From: Macropodus opercularis
Lineage: Eukaryota > Chordata > Actinopteri > Anabantiformes > Osphronemidae
Reading direction: 5' to 3'
Assembly (NCBI GenBank): GCA_030770545.1
Contig: CM061100.1
Location: 12,764,501 to 12,828,500, forward strand
Length of the DNA stretch: 64,000 nt
Made by a program: the position numbers and the translations under genes. Position 1 is the stretch's first letter, and each line of letters starts with the position of its first letter. The notes below the pieces were generated by a model. That model searched no databases. It had not been told where the DNA came from and saw only the letters and a list, made by a program, of their open reading frames with translations. Shown here one piece after another: positions 22,190-64,000 of this stretch.

Positions 22190-25141
22190 ATGCAGACCCC
22201 AGCAGAGTCCGTCATCCACAGTGGATATTTCCACCCGACACTCAGATACTGGCAGACCTGCTTCACAAATTTAAGACCTGAAAATCTCATCTACCCCATC
22301 TTCATCACGTAAATAATGCACATGAACTCCACACAATGTTGACATTCATACTTGAATGAGCTGTTCTGACCTCATATTTTTTTTGTTACCGTCTCTTACA
22401 GGGACAGTCCAGATGCTGTGGAGCCTATTGAAAGTATGCCGGGACAGGCCAGGTAGGAGCCACAACTTTAAAATGTATCATAGCCGCTATGTAAGTGTAA
22501 AAGTTTGAAAGTGGGTGGGTTAGTAGATTCAAGTGTTGATTGTGAACATCACTGTGGCGGCTCCCAGCTGTGTGGTGTTCAGATAAAACCAGACACCCAG
22601 GCAGGGTGGACACTGGACATGGGCTAAGATAAGAAGGCAAATCCGTTAGACTTTAAAAATACTCCAAAATACAGACTTGCCATTGCAAGTTGTGTGCTGC
22701 TAAAATAACACAAAACCTTCAGCTTTCAGTGTTGAAATTCATTATAATACACACATAATAGTTGCTTTAGTTACTATTTTCTATAAATAAACTTACCCTG
22801 CTTGTGGTCTATTCCACTGAAATACCCTGAATTGCATGTGTTCACATGGGTACATGTCTCTATTAATGTTATGTTCATATCATTACTTTAATTATTACTA
22901 GATATGGGATAAACAAACTGGAGGACATGCTGCGCCCTCTTGTGGAGAACGGCTTAAAATGTGTGCTGATTTTTGGTGTTCCTGCAAAAATAGCAAAGGT
23001 ATGTAAATCTTCAAGAAGGGAAAATGATATTTAAAACTCTTTCAGATGAGTTTGTTTTTGTAACATGTTTGTTTCCCTAAACAAACTATTAACAAATCAG
23101 CTTATTGAATATGTCTTACTGTATATTCATTTCTGTTGATCGCAAAAGGGCTTTATTCAGATTCACCTAATCTGCAAATATATGTGTATATCTTTTATAG
23201 CATACAGTTTCTAACTGACTGGGCCTTGTTGCTGTTCTTCTGGTTTAGTGGGAGTAAATTTTATGCAGCTACAACTGAGCTTCTGTGTTTTATTTATTTT
23301 TTTATTAGGATGACAGAGGCTCAGGAGCTGACACACAGGACACCCCAGCTATCCTGGCAGTGAAAAAGATCAGAGCTTTGTTCCCAGAGCTGCTTGTGGC
23401 ATGCGACGTCTGCTTGTGTCCCTACACATCACACGGACATTGTGGTCGGTTCCTCCTTTGTTAACTCACCTCCTTGTTTTTCCTAATATTTAGAGCAGTC
23501 AGAAAGGCGTGCATAATGTGCTGCACTTAGTTGGGTTTTATTTGTTTGCTTCTTTTTTCTTTTCAGGCATCTTGAACGATGATGGCAATCTAAACAATGA
23601 CGCCAGCTGCCTGCGCTTAGCTGAAATAGCGCTGGCCTATGCTCAGGCTGGTGAGCCAAGTTTCTTGTTTTCTAAAATTGTTTTGTAAAATTTTGATGAC
23701 AAGGTAAAGTTACGTTTTTTTGTTTTGTTTCTCTCTCTGTGAAGCACTTCTTGGTATTTGTTATCTGTTAAGGTGATACAGACACATTTTAGGAAATCAA
23801 GATTTTGGATTATAGTTATGTAATATGTTCTGCAGGCTGCCAAATTATTGCTCCCTCTGATATGATGGATGGAAGAATCCGAGCTATAAAACAAGCGCTG
23901 CTCTCTAATGGTCTCGGAAACAAGGTATGTGACTAAATAAAGGATCTGTGGATCTTATTCTAAGCGTTATTATATTATGAATATTGGATTCACAAAATCT
24001 AGTGTTTGTTCATGAAAATGAATAATGTTTCTTTTAGTTTCATTTTTTTTTCGTGTTGTGTTTCCAGGTTTCAGTGCTGAGCTATAGTGCAAAGTTTGCT
24101 TCTTGTTATTATGGTCCTTTCAGGTGAGTAAGAGCTCCAGGATCAGGTGATGGTCAGTGAAATTGTCTTCTGTATTAATAAGCTCTCACTGTGTTTGTGT
24201 ACAGAGATGCTGCACAGTCTAAACCTGCTTTTGGGGACAGACGCTGCTATCAGCTGCCTCCTGGAGCAAGAGGACTCGCCATTCGAGCTGTTGTAAGTAG
24301 ATGCACATGCATGATTGGTTACACACACACAGGTAGTAGGCTGTAGGTACCTTGATCGTTATTCTGTCTATAGGAGCGAGATGTGAAAGAAGGAGCCGAT
24401 ATGCTGATGGTGAAACCAGGTCTGCCATATCTCGACATCATCAGAGAAGTGAAGGACAAGGTCTGCAACTAAATCATTTGATGTTAACCAAAATCACAGA
24501 AAAAGTGCAGTTATATATTTTGGCAATTTTGCCACATAATACCACTGATGCAGACATTAAAGTTCAGAGGCATACTTTTAGGACATTCAATTGTGTACCT
24601 GCCTTAATGTTCACACTTGTGTCCCTCTCCAGTTCCCCACTCACCCTCTGGCAGTGTACAATGTGTCCGGGGAGTTTGCTATGATGTGGCACGGTGCACA
24701 AGCTGGAGCATTTGACCTCCGGGCGGCTGTAATGGAGGCCATGACCGCGTTTCGCAGGGCAGGTAAGAAGAAAAGAACGGCTGGTGTTACTACGCCTTTC
24801 AAGGCCTGAGTATAAAATATAGAATATATGTCCACACAAAGTAGGTCTGTAAACCCTGTTCCTCCAAATTTGCGTTTTCCCCGTCTGAAAACTGAATAAG
24901 GAAGAAAGTTCAGAGCATTTTTTCAGCTTTAATCTATACATATGAAAAGTGCTTCAACTTAAAATAGAAAATCAACTTCCATTTAGTTTTAAAATATGGT
25001 TGTTTGTTAATATAGTGTTTAGTCTTTATACAGTAGTATTGGTTTCTCTTGCGTAATCAGACTCATTTTTGCCCTCTCTCAGGTGCCGACATTATCATCA
25101 CTTACTACACACCTCAGTTGCTCACCTGGCTGAAGGAGTAA
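22190..25141 (+). CDS. alad: delta-aminolevulinic acid dehydratase (porphobilinogen synthase)
   Basis: This cytosolic homo-octameric zinc enzyme condenses two 5-aminolevulinate molecules to porphobilinogen, the second step of haem synthesis. Eleven coding exons: 22190-22308, 22402-22452, 22902-22998, 23309-23444, 23567-23650, 23836-23924, 24068-24123, 24205-24292, 24374-24460, 24633-24762, 25083-25141. All borders are GT/AG and lengths sum to 996 nt, giving 331 aa (human 330). The zinc site CDVCLCPYTSHGHC is intact (Cys124, Cys126, Cys134 correspond to human 122, 124, 132). Both Schiff-base lysines are present: Lys201 in SYSAKFAS and Lys254 in MLMVKPGLPYLD. The start MQTPAESVIHSGYFHP aligns with the human N-terminus. 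Candidate poly(A) signals are ATTAAA at 25,248 and AATAAA at 25,529. It diverges from tmem203 and is followed by npr2. Confidence 0.97.
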
Positions 25142-27130
25142 CAAAGGAAGCTAGGACCAGCAGCCAGACTCTTACAGTACCAACAAAGGACACTAAGGCA
25201 AATCCGAATATATGAAAGCATTTACTGGGCTACTGGGATAGACCATGATTAAAGCCTGTGCAGCACCCGTGACACACTGGCTTTTAAGCTTTTGAGGACT
25301 TGGTATCAATCAGAACAGTAACTATGTAACAGTTGATTATCTTCTCCTGTTCTAACAGCACATGTGTTTCGCTTTGGGATCAACATTAAATTAACTCAGA
25401 CAGTTATGCATCAATATAGCACGTGCAGTAATTTGAATGAATTAGAGTGAAACAGTCTAGTAACCAGATTAGTACATTATAGTAGGTGCTACAGCACAGT
25501 CGTCCCTTAACAAGCTCGTACTAAAGGAAATAAAATAGTTGACTCACGACTGTAGATGCGTCTGTGTGAAGTTGTCATTTGTTGCTTAATGAGCCCCCAC
25601 ATTACCCAGCTTTACAGACACTCTATTGAACAGTTTAGTGCCTATTGGCATATTTAGTTGGATTCAATAATGTGGAGGTTTTTTTTTGTTTAGGTTTTTT
25701 TTTTAACACTTTTGTTTATCTTTGCGTCAAGCAAAATAACTACGCTAATTTTAATGAAGGTGGATGTTTTTTTGCAGTGTGTAAAGGCCTTGTCTCATCA
25801 CTTCTGAATTGTTCTTGATAATTATGAATTATGAATATTCATATTGTGAGAGGAGGCGAACAGTTGGACATAAAACAATACACATACAGTTTATCGACAG
25901 CACAATCAAAGGAAAAGCTGCCACTACATACAGAAATGTTCAAACATACCAGATGTCCTTTCTAATATTTGTTTTATGTTTTATCAAACCCACAGAAACA
26001 ATTTTTGAGTTGAATGGAAAAAGCCAATAAGATACAATGAATTCAAATGAAGAAGGAGTTGTAAGAACAGAAGGTGTGTGTCTGTGTGTGTGTGTGTATA
26101 TACACACACACATAAATATACTCAGTGTTCCACTGTTTTGGCTTATGGAGACAAAAACAAAACCATCATTGATGTTTTAGCATGTGATTTGTCTGGTATT
26201 ACATCAAAATAAAATCCAGCCTTTTTGTCCAGGACAAAGCCAAAAAACCCACATTTTTTCTTATTGTTAATTAAGCTAGTGTGGGGAACTGCAGCTCAGC
26301 AGCTGATGAGTTGTCAAGTGGTGGCAGCAGCTGGAGTAACAGTGGGCTGACTCTTGACTTGATTCTCATGCAAGGAGCTGTGGTAAACATTGGTTAGTGA
26401 ACAAAGGGATTGAAAAGATACAAGAAACATTTTTAGGTTTTTGGAGCCTTTTTCAGGAAAGAAATTTGAACATCTTAAGAAAAAATGGTAAAACGCATTA
26501 TTAACTGTTTTCAAAATTATTCAATTTTTCACATGCCCATAAGAAGTTATTGTTATTCTTTAGATTTTTCTTAATGACAGCTGATATTCTGTGGAAGATT
26601 CTGGTTAGCAGGTACTGATGGTACAGCTAATGTTAAAATCTGTGGTATAAAACCAATCAAATTAAACCTCATGGTGTCATTTTCTTAAAAAAAAAAGGAA
26701 ACACAATAATTTCATTTTAAAGCTACAAATACTTGAATCATTTAGTAATAACTAACTGCTCTGGAAACTAGGCTCCAGCAAACACCCGTGGTTGTTTGCT
26801 GACAGGTAGGGGGAGACTCACGCCCTTTTAAAGGAATCCTTAATACACTACAAAAAATGTCAAACATTTTTTAAACTTAATCGTGTGTATTTTCCAGTAT
26901 ATTTGTACTTCAAACACAGGTCTGTATCGTTGGTAAACGTTTTTTTTACCCATGTGTTTTGTCATTTGTGGAGACGGGGTCGAGGATGCAGATAGTATTT
27001 CAAGCCACGAAGTGCAACAAAATCACCCCAGTTACTGGAAGCATTTCGTTATTAACCAACAAATAAATAAAAAAAAATGTATCGACTAACTAATGATTTA
27101 TTGACGCGGAAAGAGCTGCAACAAATCACC
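25142..27130. other. alad 3' UTR and alad-npr2 spacer
   Basis: No coding exon is supportable. The left 100-400 bases are the likely alad 3' UTR (signals at 25,248 and 25,529). The rest is AT-rich spacer with short A and T runs and a TG/TATA/CA palindrome at 26,087-26,112. Confidence 0.6.
26087..26112. repeat. perfect TG-TATA-CA palindrome
   Basis: A GT tract turns through TATATA into a CA tract, giving a perfect 13-bp-arm inverted repeat with no spacer. Alternating purine-pyrimidine sequence of this kind can form Z-DNA or a cruciform. Confidence 0.85.
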
Positions 27131-27549
27131 AGTGAGTTACAAATTACGCGCATTTCTTGCAGTGTGTGACGTGCGGGGGCTGAGCACAGGCTGCTATGAT
27201 TTAAGTTCTAGTCTTCTGGATGGATGTTATCACTGTTCCAAGAGGCTAACGACGCGAGGACCACGCTGCGCTGGAACACACGCTTCGGGAAAGACAAGAA
27301 CTTCGTTTCCTGTGGATTTACGCAGCACAGGCGCATGGCACAGTTCGGCTGGCACGACTACAGTAATGCCTTCATCGACTTTGTTTGACGTTTGAGGGGG
27401 GAAAGAGGAGACACGCACATAGAAAATGGAAAACTGATACTTATGGTTTGGTGTCAGGGTGCCACAGCCGGCCGCGTCTTCTCTCCAAACTCCGCTTACT
27501 CACAGGCCGTACTTAACTGTCTGGTACTTCCACGCGGCTGGGACGCAAA
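27131..27549 (+). promoter_or_regulatory. npr2: npr2 promoter and 5' UTR region
   Basis: The C+G and CpG content rises sharply from about 27,150 and stays high through exon 1, in contrast to the AT-rich spacer to the left. No TATA box in a convincing position was seen, as is usual for CpG-type promoters. The start of transcription is not determined. No upstream acceptor needs to be invoked, since the ATG context (A at -3, G at +4) is good. Confidence 0.4.
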
Positions 27550-63311
<35,762 letters not shown>

Positions 63312-64000
63312 GTGAGTGTGAGGTGCTTTTTGGATTTATGGTACATGCAATATTTCAGAACATATTACATCAATGTGGATTTACAGGAGAGACAACCAAG
63401 TCAAGCACAGCTGTGTATTCATTGTATATCTGTATGTATATACAGCGATAGATACATAGACATAACATAAGGATTTTTAGGGCTGGTACAGAGAAGATAA
63501 GATCACAAAAACATTTTCTATTTATTAAAACCTAAATAGATAGAAGTAAAAATGGGCAATGTGTTTAAGACCCATTGGTTCCAACTCAGCATCAGTTTAA
63601 CTAGTTTAAGTCTATACAGTAACAAACATGAGTGACTTCATGGCTGTGTGCTGCAGTTCTCAGCAAACAGTCCTGAAAGAAAATGAAACATATCTCATCT
63701 GTGAATTAATCATTTGTTGTTGCTCCAGTGATTATTTGGGGCAACAGGATGTTGGACTTTATGTCTGACTGAATCAAGATAAACTACAATGTGTGTTCAT
63801 TAGAAGAAAGTCCCGCTGTTACACCCAGTAACAATGAGACGCTCATATTTGTTTTTATTAAAATATACATAAACACATATTTCTAGATGTATCCTTTGTT
63901 TTGTTTGGGATAATTTTTGTTCTATAAAAATGACTGATTGGAGATTCTGTATAGCGTGTAATGATTAATTGTAGAGTACTGTTACTAATTGTAAACACAG
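63312..64000 (+). other. start of npr2 intron 20, truncated by the window edge
   Basis: The sequence after the donor GTGAGTGT is AT-rich. I found no acceptor followed by the expected ALKIH-type cyclase sequence, so the last exons lie to the right of the window. Confidence 0.7.

Overview
The window is vertebrate nuclear DNA, almost certainly from a ray-finned (teleost) fish. The genes have short introns with GT/AG borders, AT-rich spacers full of dinucleotide repeats, and protein products that match fish/mammal orthologues end to end. I cannot name the species. Four protein-coding genes are clear; most other open frames are chance.

Layout. (1) 2,170-15,389, minus strand: taperin (tprn), four coding exons. 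A 2.2-kb first exon is separated by a 10.2-kb intron from three short exons that encode the conserved C-terminus. (2) 18,962-19,378, minus: tmem203, single coding exon, with a probable intron in its 5' UTR. (3) 22,190-25,141, plus: alad (porphobilinogen synthase), eleven coding exons, 331 aa, with a non-coding first exon ending at 21,397. (4) 27,550 to beyond the right edge, plus: npr2 (natriuretic peptide receptor B, a receptor guanylyl cyclase). Twenty coding exons are in the window (998 complete codons). By comparison with the human protein about 50 C-terminal residues, probably two exons, lie outside.

The four genes work in unrelated processes: taperin in hair-cell stereocilia and PP1 binding, TMEM203 in ER calcium and STING-related signalling, ALAD in haem synthesis, NPR2 in cGMP signalling. 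Their linkage is the informative part. The human counterparts all sit on chromosome 9 (9q34.3, 9q34.3, 9q32, 9p13.3), so this is a compact piece of that ancestral linkage group.

Accessory content: two copies of a roughly 290-bp foldback element with TTAA-type ends (17.5 kb and 53.3 kb), LINE-like tails, a decayed coding relic at 20.4-21.0 kb, a diverged 75-bp duplication inside npr2, and many microsatellites. The most interesting unexplained signal is a pair of well-bordered exon-like segments at 42,327-42,392 and 42,781-42,839 in npr2 intron 7. They share one open frame, end in a stop and are followed by AATAAA. They are phase-compatible with npr2 exon 6, so they could encode the end of a soluble receptor isoform, or the end of a small nested gene.
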